The notes: generated from the letters alone by a model not told the origin. A stretch of 64,000 nt of DNA from Mycobacterium sp. ENV421 (GCF_002887815.1 NZ_PDHO01000007.1:62001-126000), one strand, 5' to 3'; shown: positions 35,718 through 45,071, counted from the first letter of the stretch. Numbers and translations are program-made.

Positions 35718-36680
35718 GTGGATAAGCGTCCCGCGTTCTTGATCACCATCGATACCGAAGGTGACAACCTATGGTCGTCTCCACGTGACATCAAGACCGA
35801 GAACGCCAAGTGTCTGCCCCGTTTTCAGGCACTTTGCGACCGCTTCGGGTTCAAGCCCACCTACCTGACCAATTACGAAATGGCGGTTAATCCCGAATAC
35901 GTCGAGTGGGCGCGAGATCAACAGTCGCGTAACGCAGCTGAGGTCGGCATGCATCTTCACGCATGGAATAGCCCGCCGCTCGTCGCGCTCACCCAAGATG
36001 ATTTTCGCCACCACCCCTATCTGCCCGAGTATCCGGACGAGGTGATGCGGGAGAAGATCGAATTCATGACTGACCTCCTGACGGCGAGCTTCGGTCGTCG
36101 GCCAACCAGTCACCGTGCCGGTCGTTGGGGATTCGATGAGCGGTATGCGCGGATGCTTGTGGAGTTCGGCTACGTCGTCGATTGCAGCGTCGTACCCGGT
36201 GTCACGTTCGCCGTCCACCCCGGAGACCCAAATGGCAAGGGAGGGCCCGATTATCGGACCTTTCCAGAGCATGCGTACTGCCTCGATCCCGAGAATATCC
36301 GTCTGGATCGACCGGGCGGTCTTCTTGAGCTCCCGGTCACCACTATGTGCAGGCGTCCGCGATTCTCTTGGGCGGGACGTCTGCCGAACATTGCCGGTAA
36401 GGTTGGTCGCCGTCTGGAAGGCTTCGTTTGGCTTCGGCCGAACGGCCGCAATATCGACGAGATGCTGTGGTGCGTGGACAAAGCGGTAGCGGAGAAGCGT
36501 CTTTACCTCGAGTTCATGCTTCACTCATCGGAATTCATGCCTGGCGGCAGCCCGACTTTTCCGGACTCCCGCTCGATCGAGGTGCTTTATGAACAGCTCG
36601 AGAGGCTCTTCGAGCACATCGCTGAAACCTTCGCAGGCGAGACCCTCACGGGATACGCCGAAAGGCTGAGGTGTGGCTAG
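35718..36680 (+). CDS. Polysaccharide deacetylase-like (NodB/CE4) protein
   Basis: 320 residues from GTG 35718. NodB-type motifs: TIDTEGD (10-16, catalytic and metal Asp), EVGMHLHAW (His79, His81 metal ligands) and SHRAGRWGFDER. No signal peptide, so it would act in the cytoplasm, perhaps on a lipid- or nucleotide-linked sugar. Its last codons overlap the next gene by 8 nt, implying coupled translation with the ATP-grasp protein. Likely role: removal of an N-acetyl or other acyl group during repeat-unit assembly (inference). Confidence 0.82.
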   Translation: MDKRPAFLITIDTEGDNLWSSPRDIKTENAKCLPRFQALCDRFGFKPTYLTNYEMAVNPEYVEWARDQQSRNAAEVGMHLHAWNSPPLVALTQDDFRHHPYLPEYPDEVMREKIEFMTDLLTASFGRRPTSHRAGRWGFDERYARMLVEFGYVVDCSVVPGVTFAVHPGDPNGKGGPDYRTFPEHAYCLDPENIRLDRPGGLLELPVTTMCRRPRFSWAGRLPNIAGKVGRRLEGFVWLRPNGRNIDEMLWCVDKAVAEKRLYLEFMLHSSEFMPGGSPTFPDSRSIEVLYEQLERLFEHIAETFAGETLTGYAERLRCG

Positions 36681-38319
36681 ACGCATCGTAGTCATCGGCA
36701 GTGACACCAGGTCGTTCCTCAGTGTGATCCGCTCCTTCGGGCGGAATGGGTCGGAAGTCGATGTGGTACCGCTCCAGGATCATGATTCGGCGCTGCGCTC
36801 CAAGTACATTCGACGCGTCCATCGCATTGGCCTACCTCAACGGCGCAAGATGGAGTGGGCGGGCGAACTAGCGGCTTTGGTGAACGCACACCGTTATGAC
36901 TTGGTAGTCCCGGTTGACGATCGTTCAATAATTCCCGTCGATGAATTCCGGAGCATGTTCCGCGGGAAGACCGCCCTGGCGATACCGAGCACAGACATGA
37001 TCGAGACCGTCAACTCGAAGGGCGCGATGCGGGAGTTGGCGCGTTCGGTCGATGTGCCGGTCAGCGCCGGCATGCTCGCTGAAGATGCTGAGCAAATTCG
37101 ATTGATCGCTCAAGAGGTCGGGCTGCCCTGTGTCCTCAAGCCCGTTTCTTCTTATTCACGCGCGCAGGTCAATTCGAAGCAGTACGTCCGTAAAGCGTTC
37201 ACTCAGCAGGACCTCGAGGCCTTATTGAGCGGCGAGTTCAAAGACAAGCCAGCGGTCATCGAGCGAAACTTCATAGGCGTCGGAGTGGGCGTGACCGTCT
37301 TGTGCCGCGACGGCAATGTCCTCGCCGCTATGCAACACCAACGTCTTCATGAGCCGCTCCATGGCGGCGGATCGAGTTATCGCAAGACCACGCCACTATC
37401 TGATGATCTCCTCGGATACACCTCGAAACTGATGACAGTCGTTGGGTATACGGGTGTGGCCATGGTCGAGTTCAAGCGCAACCTCGACACCGGCGAAGCC
37501 ATATTCATCGAGGTAAATGGACGATTCGCCGGCTCCTTGCCGCTCTGTCTAGCCGCAAAGTTTGATCTTCCTACGTGGTATGGAGACATGCTTCTCGACG
37601 GCCGTAGTGATTTCCCGACGGCTTACCTCATCGGGCGTTACGCACGGGCCATCTCTTCTGAAGCCCGTTGGTTCAAGCACAATCTGCGAGCGGACAAGAG
37701 CGACAAGACTCTTGCGACGGTACCGGTCTACAAGACGCTTCTCGAGCCTCTTCGGTTCTTCGCCGGTGCCGAAACCCTCGACTCGATGCCTCTCGATGAC
37801 CTTCAGCCGGGGAAGGACGAGCTTTCGCAGCTTGTTCGAGAACGGGTGCTGTACCGCCGCTATCAACGCCCGCCTGTCAGACGCGACAAGAGGTTGCCAA
37901 CAGGTTCGCGCGTGCTTGTCGTGTGTAAAGGCAACATCTGCCGCAGCCCCTTTGCCGAGAAAGTGCTGTCGAATTTGCGCTCGGACCTAACCGTCGAATC
38001 TGCGGGCTATTACCCGGTGGACGGACGACCAAGTCCTCCTGCGGCGGTGCAGGCGGCGAGCGATTTCGGCGTTGACCTGACACACCATCGATCAAAAAAG
38101 CTCACCGACAACATGCTTGCATCTGCCCACGCAGTTATTGTTTTCGATCGGGAGCATTTCGTCGAGCTCGCGCTCTATCACCCGGCCGCGATATCGAAAG
38201 TCTTTGCATTGGGCGCGACTTACATCGAGGATCCGTTTGGTAAGAGCTTCGACGAATTCGTCGAATGCTATCGGGAAATCGCGGAGCTTTGCGGTGCCCT
38301 TGCGGAAACCTTGCGCTGA
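36673..38319 (+). CDS. ATP-grasp ligase fused to low-molecular-weight tyrosine phosphatase
   Basis: 548 residues from GTG 36673. Residues about 1-400 are an ATP-grasp ligase: pre-ATP domain (IVVIGSDTRSF), NSKGAMRELARSVDVPV, GLPCVLKPVSSYS (the ATP-binding Lys), MVEFKRNLDTGEAIFIEVNGRFAGSLPL (read as MVEFK... IEVNGR, with metal-binding Glu/Asn). After a basic linker, residues about 412-548 form an LMW-PTP: CKGNICRS (Cys418, Arg424) and EDPFGKS (general-acid Asp). The base composition is visibly less GC-rich than the core genes. The ligase may attach an amino acid or amine to a uronic acid, and the phosphatase may act on the BY-kinase; both are inferences. Confidence 0.88.
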   Translation: MARRIVVIGSDTRSFLSVIRSFGRNGSEVDVVPLQDHDSALRSKYIRRVHRIGLPQRRKMEWAGELAALVNAHRYDLVVPVDDRSIIPVDEFRSMFRGKTALAIPSTDMIETVNSKGAMRELARSVDVPVSAGMLAEDAEQIRLIAQEVGLPCVLKPVSSYSRAQVNSKQYVRKAFTQQDLEALLSGEFKDKPAVIERNFIGVGVGVTVLCRDGNVLAAMQHQRLHEPLHGGGSSYRKTTPLSDDLLGYTSKLMTVVGYTGVAMVEFKRNLDTGEAIFIEVNGRFAGSLPLCLAAKFDLPTWYGDMLLDGRSDFPTAYLIGRYARAISSEARWFKHNLRADKSDKTLATVPVYKTLLEPLRFFAGAETLDSMPLDDLQPGKDELSQLVRERVLYRRYQRPPVRRDKRLPTGSRVLVVCKGNICRSPFAEKVLSNLRSDLTVESAGYYPVDGRPSPPAAVQAASDFGVDLTHHRSKKLTDNMLASAHAVIVFDREHFVELALYHPAAISKVFALGATYIEDPFGKSFDEFVECYREIAELCGALAETLR

Positions 38320-39767
38320 TTGCCTGGTCCGACGTGCAGCCTACGTTCGTCGCCAGCCGGGCAGGGAACTGTTCGATCGGATGTCGCGTTGCTCTTGGCT
38401 TCGTCAACGAAGGTCGGTCTTGGCATGACTGCGCACACGATGAGCGGAGCGAGAAGTGTCAAGAAAGCGGGGTTGGAGTCGATGACATTGAACCCCGTCG
38501 CTGAAACCAAGAAAGCCACGATCCCTGCAGCTGCGCCAGCGCGAGAACGCCTCATCGCGACGCCCACAATCACGCCTAGGCCGAGCAACAGGAGCAGAGA
38601 AGCGGGAACTCCGATGGAAACTACAAGCTGGAGAGCTGAGTTCTCAAGTGCATCAGAGGAATCGCTCTGTTCATAGACAAGATTCGACGTTCCAGGACCG
38701 AAACCGAACCAGGGATGCTCGCTAATGAGGCGCTGAGCCGAATCGACCAGTGCGGAGCGATAGCTTGCCGAGTTAGCTGCCTCCTCAGAAGCATTGCGAC
38801 GACTCAACAGAGGGGAGAACGCAACAGCTCCGAAAAATGTAGCTCCGGCCACCAGCAGCACCAGGCGTCGACCACGGTGGCCCCTCTCCTGCGTGGTCGC
38901 CGCTCCTGAGCGCGCGGAGAATATCCCGATCACCGCCGATACGCCGACGGCGATGACGCTCGTTCGAGAGACCGACAGGACGATCGCAGCAAGGGCTCCG
39001 ACCGCGCATAGCCAGTAGGGTCCCTGGCGGGCCCTCGGTGAGGGGAAGACGCAAGCCACAAGCGCGACGCTGGCGACGAGACCCGTGGTGAGCGGGTGCC
39101 CGAGGCTCGTTGTCGTTCTGAAACCAGATGTCCACGTGCGCACGTACACGTACCACTCTGTCCACGGATTCAGGTGGAGGAAGAAGTCGCAGACCGCGAG
39201 CACACCAAGAAAGAGCCCGATCCCCCCGAGAGTTGGACGCAGAGTCCGCCACACGTCGTCACGGCACACTTGACCCAGTAGGGCGGGGGCGACGACGCAA
39301 ACGATGAAAGCCGCCGTCCACGCGAAAGTTCGATTGCTGTTTTGGGTGTATGCCGCCGAGGCTAGAAGAAGCATCAGGAACGGCGCAGCGATGAGCCCGC
39401 CACGGATGGTGGCGCGGCGATCAGCTACGGCCAGGCGGAACATCCAGACCGCAATGATGATCACCGCGGGAGTCAGATAGCGGCCCACCAGAATCGGCAC
39501 ACCGATATAGCCGATCGGGAGTAGTACGACGATCCAGAGAGCCGCCGCGGGTAATGCGTTTCGGGGAACAAGGCAGACCGCGACCGCGCCGATAACGCCG
39601 CTGCACAACAAAGCTGGCCACGATTCAGCCCACATGCCGTAAACGCCGAGCGCGCCGACCATGATCAGCAGCAGAATCGGGCTGACCAATTGCATCGAAC
39701 CACCCGTTGATGCCGTGGTCCGATCAGTTGCCCCAGTCGTCACCGTGGCGCCTACCCCCATGGTCAT
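38268..39767 (-). CDS. O-antigen ligase/polymerase-like membrane protein (Wzy-type)
   Basis: 499 residues with about 11-12 hydrophobic helices and a large periplasmic loop near 230-360, ending in WFGFGPGTSNLVYEQ, a pattern seen in the O-antigen ligase/Wzy family (PF04932 type: H-P...G-G-P-G loop). It likely polymerises or transfers flipped lipid-linked repeat units outside the membrane. Its 3' end overlaps the ATP-grasp-phosphatase gene tail to tail by 52 nt. An alternative start is the Met at residue 25 (MQLVSP). Confidence 0.82.
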   Translation of the reverse strand: MTMGVGATVTTGATDRTTASTGGSMQLVSPILLLIMVGALGVYGMWAESWPALLCSGVIGAVAVCLVPRNALPAAALWIVVLLPIGYIGVPILVGRYLTPAVIIIAVWMFRLAVADRRATIRGGLIAAPFLMLLLASAAYTQNSNRTFAWTAAFIVCVVAPALLGQVCRDDVWRTLRPTLGGIGLFLGVLAVCDFFLHLNPWTEWYVYVRTWTSGFRTTTSLGHPLTTGLVASVALVACVFPSPRARQGPYWLCAVGALAAIVLSVSRTSVIAVGVSAVIGIFSARSGAATTQERGHRGRRLVLLVAGATFFGAVAFSPLLSRRNASEEAANSASYRSALVDSAQRLISEHPWFGFGPGTSNLVYEQSDSSDALENSALQLVVSIGVPASLLLLLGLGVIVGVAMRRSRAGAAAGIVAFLVSATGFNVIDSNPAFLTLLAPLIVCAVMPRPTFVDEAKSNATSDRTVPCPAGDERRLHVGPGNQRKVSARAPQSSAISR

Positions 39768-39830
39768 GACTCTACGGCCTGGTCAGACGATCAGAAGTGT
39801 GATCATGGAACCTGAGAGGCTGTTGGTCGA

Positions 39831-40757
39831 TTAGCCACGACCGCGCGCCCAGTCCACGGTGCGGCGCAATCCCTCATCGAAACTCATCAGCGGATGGAAG
39901 CCCAGCAACCGCTCGGCCCTTCCGATATCCGCCTGCGAGTCTCGGACGTCACCGGCCCGGGGCGGACCGTACGTGGGAGATGGAAGCGGTCCGAGGATCT
40001 CATCCAGCGTGGCCCAGGCTTGATTGAGCGATATGCGGCCGCCGTTGGCGACGTTGATGACCTCACCGATTGCCTGGGGGGCATCGACGGCACGAAGTAC
40101 GCCGTCGACCACGTTGTCGACGTAGGTGAAGTCGCGCGTTTGTTCACCGTCGCCGTGGATGGTCGGGGCGGAGCCGGCCAGGGCCGCCTTGATGAACAGC
40201 GACAGCACGCCGGAGTACGGCGACGACGGGTGCTGGCGTGGGCCGAAGACGTTGAAGTACCTGATCGCCACAGTTTCGAGCCCATACAGCCGGGTGAAGA
40301 GTTGGCAATATGTCTCGCCGATTTGCTTCTGCAATGCGTAGGGGGAGAGCGGGTTGGCCGGCATGTTCTCGACCTTCGGCAGCACCTCGGTGTTGCCGTA
40401 GGCCGACGACGAGGCGGCGTAGACGACTCGTCGCACCCCCGCATCGCGCGCGGCAAGCAGAACGTTGAAGGTGCCATCGATATTTGCCTCGTGAGAGGGG
40501 CGCGGTTCGGAGATCGACCGCGGCACCGACGGAATGGCCGCCTGATGAAGCACGACCTCGCAGCCAGCCACGGCCGCGGCAGTCGCGACAGGATCGGTGA
40601 GATCGCCCTGGACGAATTCGGCACCAACAGGAATGTTTTCAGTGAGCCCGGTGATCAGATTGTCGAAGACGCGGACGTCATGACCGCGGCCGATGAGCGC
40701 CTCACCCAGGTGCGACCCGATGAACCCGGCGCCGCCGGTAACCAGAAATTTCGCCAC
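39831..40757 (-). CDS. UDP-N-acetylglucosamine/UDP-glucose 4-epimerase, WbpP/GalE-like
   Basis: 308 residues, extended SDR: TGGAGFIGSHL (7-17), AAIPSVPRSI, ASSSAYGNTE, SPYALQKQIGE (Tyr-x3-Lys) and RYFNVFGPRQ with SGVLSLFI. The PSVPRSI segment and the RYFNVFGPRQ context are nearer to WbpP (UDP-GlcNAc 4-epimerase) than to classical GalE. Paired with the divergent nucleotide-sugar dehydrogenase, it would supply UDP-GalNAc or, after oxidation, UDP-GalNAcA. Confidence 0.87.
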   Translation of the reverse strand: MAKFLVTGGAGFIGSHLGEALIGRGHDVRVFDNLITGLTENIPVGAEFVQGDLTDPVATAAAVAGCEVVLHQAAIPSVPRSISEPRPSHEANIDGTFNVLLAARDAGVRRVVYAASSSAYGNTEVLPKVENMPANPLSPYALQKQIGETYCQLFTRLYGLETVAIRYFNVFGPRQHPSSPYSGVLSLFIKAALAGSAPTIHGDGEQTRDFTYVDNVVDGVLRAVDAPQAIGEVINVANGGRISLNQAWATLDEILGPLPSPTYGPPRAGDVRDSQADIGRAERLLGFHPLMSFDEGLRRTVDWARGRG

Positions 40758-40876
40758 TTAGTCAACTCCCCCATCGGTTACGATACTTCCCGCAGCACGA
40801 TCACATCATCTGGGGGAATTACACATCAGGGCAGCGATCTGCTGTACGACTGCCCGCTTACTTCGGGGGTCATCCT

Positions 40877-42235
40877 ATGCCCGCTCCTACGTTCGCCAGC
40901 CCGCACGCTGAGGCTCTTTACGAAAGGCTTTCCTCCCGCACTGCTCGGACCGGCGTCATCGGTCTCGGCTACGTGGGCCTGCCGCTGGCGGTTGAATTCG
41001 GTCACGCAGGGTTCTCTGTGGTCGGCATTGATGTGGACAAACGCAAGTGCGACGCGATCAACTCGGGAACCTCCTATATCGCGGATGTGCCCACCTCCGC
41101 GGTCGCCGCCCTCGTGGAAGCCGGCAAGCTGCGCGCTGTACCCGACTTGGGGGCTGCGGACGATCTCGACACGATCAACATCTGCGTGCCGACCCCGCTG
41201 CGCAAGACCAGGGACCCCGATATGACCTACGTGGTGTCGGCCGCGCAGCTGGTGAAGGAGCATCTACACCCGGGCATGCTGGTCATACTCGAGTCGACGA
41301 CGTATCCGGGAACGACCGAAGAAGTCGTCCGCAGCATCCTTGAAGAGACCGGGCTGCGCGCGGGACATGACTTCTTCCTTGCGTTTTCGCCCGAGCGTGT
41401 TGATCCCGGCAACGCCAAGTGGAACACCAAGAACGTGCCCAAAGTCGTGGGGGGCCTTACCCCGGATTGCTCGGCATTGGCCGCTGAGCTCTATGGCGCG
41501 TCCATCGATCGCGTGGTCCAGGTGAGTTCTTCTCGCGCGGCTGAGATGGTGAAGTTGCTGGAGAACACGTTCCGCGCCATCAACATTGGACTCGTCAACG
41601 AGATGGCGCTGATGTGCGATCGGATCGGTATCGATGTCTGGGAGGTCATCGACGCCGCCGCGACGAAGCCGTTCGGCTTCATGCCGTTCTACCCGGGCCC
41701 GGGATTGGGTGGACATTGCATTCCCATTGACCCGTTTTATCTTTCGTGGAAGGTCAAGGAAGTCGGCTTCGAGGCTCGCTTCATCGAGCTGGCCGGCCAG
41801 GTCAACGCGGCGATGCCGCGCCACGTCGTGGATAAGGTTGCCGACGCTCTCAACGAGCAGGGCAAGTCGATCAAGAACGCCAACATTTTGGTGATGGGTG
41901 TGGCGTACAAGCCCAACGTCAACGATGTGCGTGAATCGCCCGCGCTGGATGTGATTGCCCTGTTGGTGAAGAAGGGTGCGCGGGTCACCTACCACGATCC
42001 CTTTGTGCCGCATGTGGATGCGGAGCATTCGGCCCTCAGCGAGCACCTCGATTCGGTGCCGTACAGCCGCGAGGTGGTGGCGGCGGCTGATTGTGTGGTG
42101 GTGGCCACCGATCACAAGGCTTTCGATTACGAGGAGCTCGTCGCGGCGGCCCGCGTCATCGTCGATACACGTAACGCCGTTAAGGTGGCGGCGCCCAACG
42201 TGTTCAAGCTCGGCGCGCCCAACCCGGTCACGTAA
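40877..42235 (+). CDS. UDP-N-acetylhexosamine 6-dehydrogenase, WbpA/TviB/WecC-like
   Basis: 452 residues. GVIGLGYVGLPLA (Rossmann motif, about 26-38), CVPTPLRK, STTYPGTTEE, FSPERVDPGN and GPGLGGHCIPIDPFYL with the catalytic Cys, ending in DPFVPHVD and ATDHKAFDY. The GHCIPIDP form is that of the UDP-HexNAc dehydrogenases (WecC, WbpA, TviB), not UDP-glucose dehydrogenase. It makes UDP-ManNAcA, UDP-GlcNAcA or UDP-GalNAcA. It is divergent from the WbpP-like gene with a 119-bp shared promoter region. Confidence 0.88.
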   Translation: MPAPTFASPHAEALYERLSSRTARTGVIGLGYVGLPLAVEFGHAGFSVVGIDVDKRKCDAINSGTSYIADVPTSAVAALVEAGKLRAVPDLGAADDLDTINICVPTPLRKTRDPDMTYVVSAAQLVKEHLHPGMLVILESTTYPGTTEEVVRSILEETGLRAGHDFFLAFSPERVDPGNAKWNTKNVPKVVGGLTPDCSALAAELYGASIDRVVQVSSSRAAEMVKLLENTFRAINIGLVNEMALMCDRIGIDVWEVIDAAATKPFGFMPFYPGPGLGGHCIPIDPFYLSWKVKEVGFEARFIELAGQVNAAMPRHVVDKVADALNEQGKSIKNANILVMGVAYKPNVNDVRESPALDVIALLVKKGARVTYHDPFVPHVDAEHSALSEHLDSVPYSREVVAAADCVVVATDHKAFDYEELVAAARVIVDTRNAVKVAAPNVFKLGAPNPVT

Positions 42236-42302
42236 ACGCTCGCGCTACCAGGCTCATTCGAGAATCGGCGAGGTTCGGACTATCGACATACAGAGTGCTG
42301 TC

Positions 42303-43076
42303 TTGGTTGTCGCTCATCCTGATGACGAGATCCTTTGGTTCAGTTCCATCCTCGAACAGTGCAAGAGGGTTGTCGTCTGCTTTGGCCCATCCGCCACCTC
42401 CAAGGAAAGCTGGGACCATGGTCGGGCCCGGTTGATTGAAACGTATCCGCTGGCCAAAGTGAAGTTCCTGAACGTGAGGCAGTCGGGCGGGTTCGACGAC
42501 GCGGACTGGAAACACCCCGAAGAGTCAGATAGCGGCCTGCGGTTACGCGGGCCGGCTGGCACGGCCTACGACTGCAATGCAGAAGAGCTTCTGCGGCTTC
42601 TGACGTCGGAGTTGGCGCAAGGAAGCGTTGTTTTCACCCACAATCCGTGGGGCGAATACGGCCACGTAGAGCACGTGCAGGTATTTCGAGTGCTCGCCAG
42701 GCTGCAGAAGCAGATCGGGTTGGAGCTTTTCGTCGACAGCTACGTGAGCAACAGAAGCGCCAACCTCATGACGAAATGCCTGTATCTGGTGGATGGGAGT
42801 CCTATCACGCGGGAGACTGACAAGACGCTCGCGCGAAAGTTGAAGGCTTTGTACGTCGATAACAGCTGCTGGACCTACGACGACGATTACGAGTGGCCCG
42901 AGTTCGAGTCGTTCTATCGCGTTCGCCAGGTCGGCCATGGGGTGAGCGCGAAGGCGTCGGCCAGCGTGCCGTTGAACCTGATCACCCGAAATTACGACCC
43001 CGGTGCTTTGCGGAACATCGCCAAGCGTCTCCTGCCCGCATCGGTGAAATCCTTTGCCAGGAAGGCACTCAAGTAA
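42303..43076 (+). CDS. PIG-L/LmbE-family deacetylase
   Basis: 257 residues from TTG 42303. The hallmark AHPDDE is just after the start (MVVAHPDDE), with a later HNPWGEYGHVEHVQVF carrying the His zinc ligands. Such enzymes deacetylate N-acetylglucosaminyl compounds (GlcNAc-Ins in mycothiol synthesis, GlcNAc-PI). The start is uncertain: no ATG, GTG or TTG occurs in frame between the previous stop (42235) and 42303, and an ATC at 42282 has GAGG 8 nt upstream. It overlaps the next gene tail to tail by 8 nt. Confidence 0.7.
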   Translation: MVVAHPDDEILWFSSILEQCKRVVVCFGPSATSKESWDHGRARLIETYPLAKVKFLNVRQSGGFDDADWKHPEESDSGLRLRGPAGTAYDCNAEELLRLLTSELAQGSVVFTHNPWGEYGHVEHVQVFRVLARLQKQIGLELFVDSYVSNRSANLMTKCLYLVDGSPITRETDKTLARKLKALYVDNSCWTYDDDYEWPEFESFYRVRQVGHGVSAKASASVPLNLITRNYDPGALRNIAKRLLPASVKSFARKALK

Positions 43077-44025
43077 TGCGGTCGGTCGAAGCCCGTTGGT
43101 CTTGGATAGCAGTGGCGACCGCCTTTCGCCCGAGCAGGTAGACGCCCGTGGCCCCGTCCAGCGATTGTCCCGAGTCCAAGATCTCGTCTAGGTAGCGCAA
43201 CCAGAAGAAACACAACTGCACCAGGCTGCCGACTGCGACCGACCGGGTCAGAGCCCGTGCGAAATATCCAAGCGACCACCGCAACGCCGTTCCGGCGCCA
43301 GAAATCGCCCCTGATTCAAGCCGTTCGAACCGGTTGAACAGAGACTGCAAGCCGTAGGCGGTGAATCGGGTGAAGTCGTAGGGGCCTTCGCTGACCTGCT
43401 GCATGAATGGCGTGGCCGCAAAGACGATTCCGTCGCTACGGAGCACTCGGTGTATCTCCGCAGCGACCACCCAGGGTTCGCGCACATACGCGAGCACCGC
43501 TTGGATGATCACGCCGTCGACAGAGCCATCCGCCAAGGGAATCGAGTGGCCGTCGGCGATCAGTTGAACAACCGGGCTCGCGTAGATGTCAAACCCGATG
43601 AGGTCGATCGTCGAGTCGTCGTACAACGAATCAAGTCCTGACCCGATGACGCCACCGCCTATGACGAGTATCCGCAGCCGCTTGTCGGGCGACGCGGCGT
43701 CAGCTCTCAACAACTGCAGCATTCTGGATACCGCAACGGGTGCGATCCGATTTTGCCCTTCCACCAGACGGCGGAGCGGGCGAGGCAGTCGTCGCCCACG
43801 CTCCACGACCGATGCGCCTTCGGTTGCGCGCAACCGGTCGATGTCAAGGACGCTGTTGTCAAAATCGACGAGCGCCGGCAGGCCGGACACAACCGGGAAG
43901 GCGTCTTCGGCGTATTTGCAACCGGTATTGGAACAACGCCAATCTGGCTGCTGCACGATGATTGCGCTCTTGCATCGGGGGCAGACGAATACGTCTTGGG
44001 CGGCCAAAGTGTCTAGCGTGAGCAC
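43069..44025 (-). CDS. Methyltransferase with N-terminal zinc-ribbon (Trm112-like) domain
   Basis: 318 residues from GTG 44025. The N-terminal 45 residues carry four Cys (15, 18, 31, 36) in CPRCK and CSNTGCK, a zinc-ribbon like Trm112. A class I methyltransferase core follows: RILVIGGGVIGSGL, IDLIGFDIYASP, VDGVIIQAVLAYVREP and HRVLRSDGIVFAATP. Motif I is G-rich but atypical (VIGGGVIG). It probably methylates a sugar or lipid of the island. Confidence 0.75.
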   Translation of the reverse strand: MLTLDTLAAQDVFVCPRCKSAIIVQQPDWRCSNTGCKYAEDAFPVVSGLPALVDFDNSVLDIDRLRATEGASVVERGRRLPRPLRRLVEGQNRIAPVAVSRMLQLLRADAASPDKRLRILVIGGGVIGSGLDSLYDDSTIDLIGFDIYASPVVQLIADGHSIPLADGSVDGVIIQAVLAYVREPWVVAAEIHRVLRSDGIVFAATPFMQQVSEGPYDFTRFTAYGLQSLFNRFERLESGAISGAGTALRWSLGYFARALTRSVAVGSLVQLCFFWLRYLDEILDSGQSLDGATGVYLLGRKAVATAIQDQRASTDRIT

Positions 44026-44165
44026 AGATTCACCTTATAGAAATCGCCATGGTTTCGGATAGAGGCACCGAGCCCTTGGGTGAATAAGCTGTGTTGAATC
44101 CAAGGACACCCATTTGTGGCTGTGGTAGCATCCGGCTGGGTCAGATCTGAGTAGGGGAGTGATCG

Positions 44166-44936
44166 ATGTCCTTGGCCGCAACCAGTCCTCCATCTGCGGG
44201 TTTGGGCGGCGCCGGAAAAATGATCCATCTCCGCGTACTCGCGACCCTGGGTGTGGAGCTTCCGAAGGAAGCCAAAATACTCGATTTTGGTTGTGGCGCA
44301 GGTAAAACCGTTAACGCGCTACGTGCACTCGGTTTCGTGAATGCCTCCGGCTACGACGTCGTCGAGGGCCGGCATCGTGAGGGTGTGGACTGGGAGCACA
44401 TCAAGGAAGGCACCGTTCTCAATTTGCAGCTTCCTTACGAAGACGACACTTTCGATCTCGTTATTTCGGATCAGGTGTTCGAACACGTGCAGGACCAAGT
44501 GAGTGTCTTTCGAGAGTTGCATCGAATCACTAAACCCGGCGGCCACGGATTGCACCTCATCCCAACGCGTTACGTCCCTATCGAGGGGCACTTGCTCGTT
44601 CCGTTCGGCGGAGTGTTCCAGCACCGTTGGTTGTACAAGCTCTGGGCAGTGCTCGGGATTCGTACTCGAAATCAGGAAGGCCTAACCGCGGACGAAATCG
44701 CCGATGACAATGCTTTTTTCGCAATTGAAGCAACGCGCTACGTTCCGAGCTCTTGTTATCGTGTGATCTGGAAAAGGCTTGGATTCGAGCACAAGTTCGC
44801 GGAACAGGAATTTTTCGACGGCCATGTGCGGCCGTCGGCGCGTCGGATAGGGAAGTTAGGCGCTCCCGCGGCGTGGTTGTACCGAACCTTCCGCGGAAGG
44901 GTCGTGTACCTGCGGAAGGCTGTTCCCACAGCTTGA
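44166..44936 (+). CDS. SAM-dependent methyltransferase
   Basis: 256 residues from ATG 44166. Class I core: ILDFGCGAGKTVNALR (about 38-53), GYDVVEG, LQLPYEDDTFDLVISDQVFEHV and ITKPGGHGLHLIP. The C-terminal half is specific to the family and may bind an acceptor sugar. The DNA here is visibly AT-richer than the core blocks. Starts a plus-strand run with the next glycosyltransferase and the flippase. Confidence 0.82.
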   Translation: MSLAATSPPSAGLGGAGKMIHLRVLATLGVELPKEAKILDFGCGAGKTVNALRALGFVNASGYDVVEGRHREGVDWEHIKEGTVLNLQLPYEDDTFDLVISDQVFEHVQDQVSVFRELHRITKPGGHGLHLIPTRYVPIEGHLLVPFGGVFQHRWLYKLWAVLGIRTRNQEGLTADEIADDNAFFAIEATRYVPSSCYRVIWKRLGFEHKFAEQEFFDGHVRPSARRIGKLGAPAAWLYRTFRGRVVYLRKAVPTA

Positions 44937-45071
44937 GTGTTGCGAGTTCTGGGTGGGTGTGATGCCTAGAGCGGCATGCAACGATTCGGGTTGTGGTGTC
45001 GTCGGATTCAGCCTCCTATTACCATAATTCGATATCCCGATGTGGACAGTGAGCGGATAGGAATTCACGAG

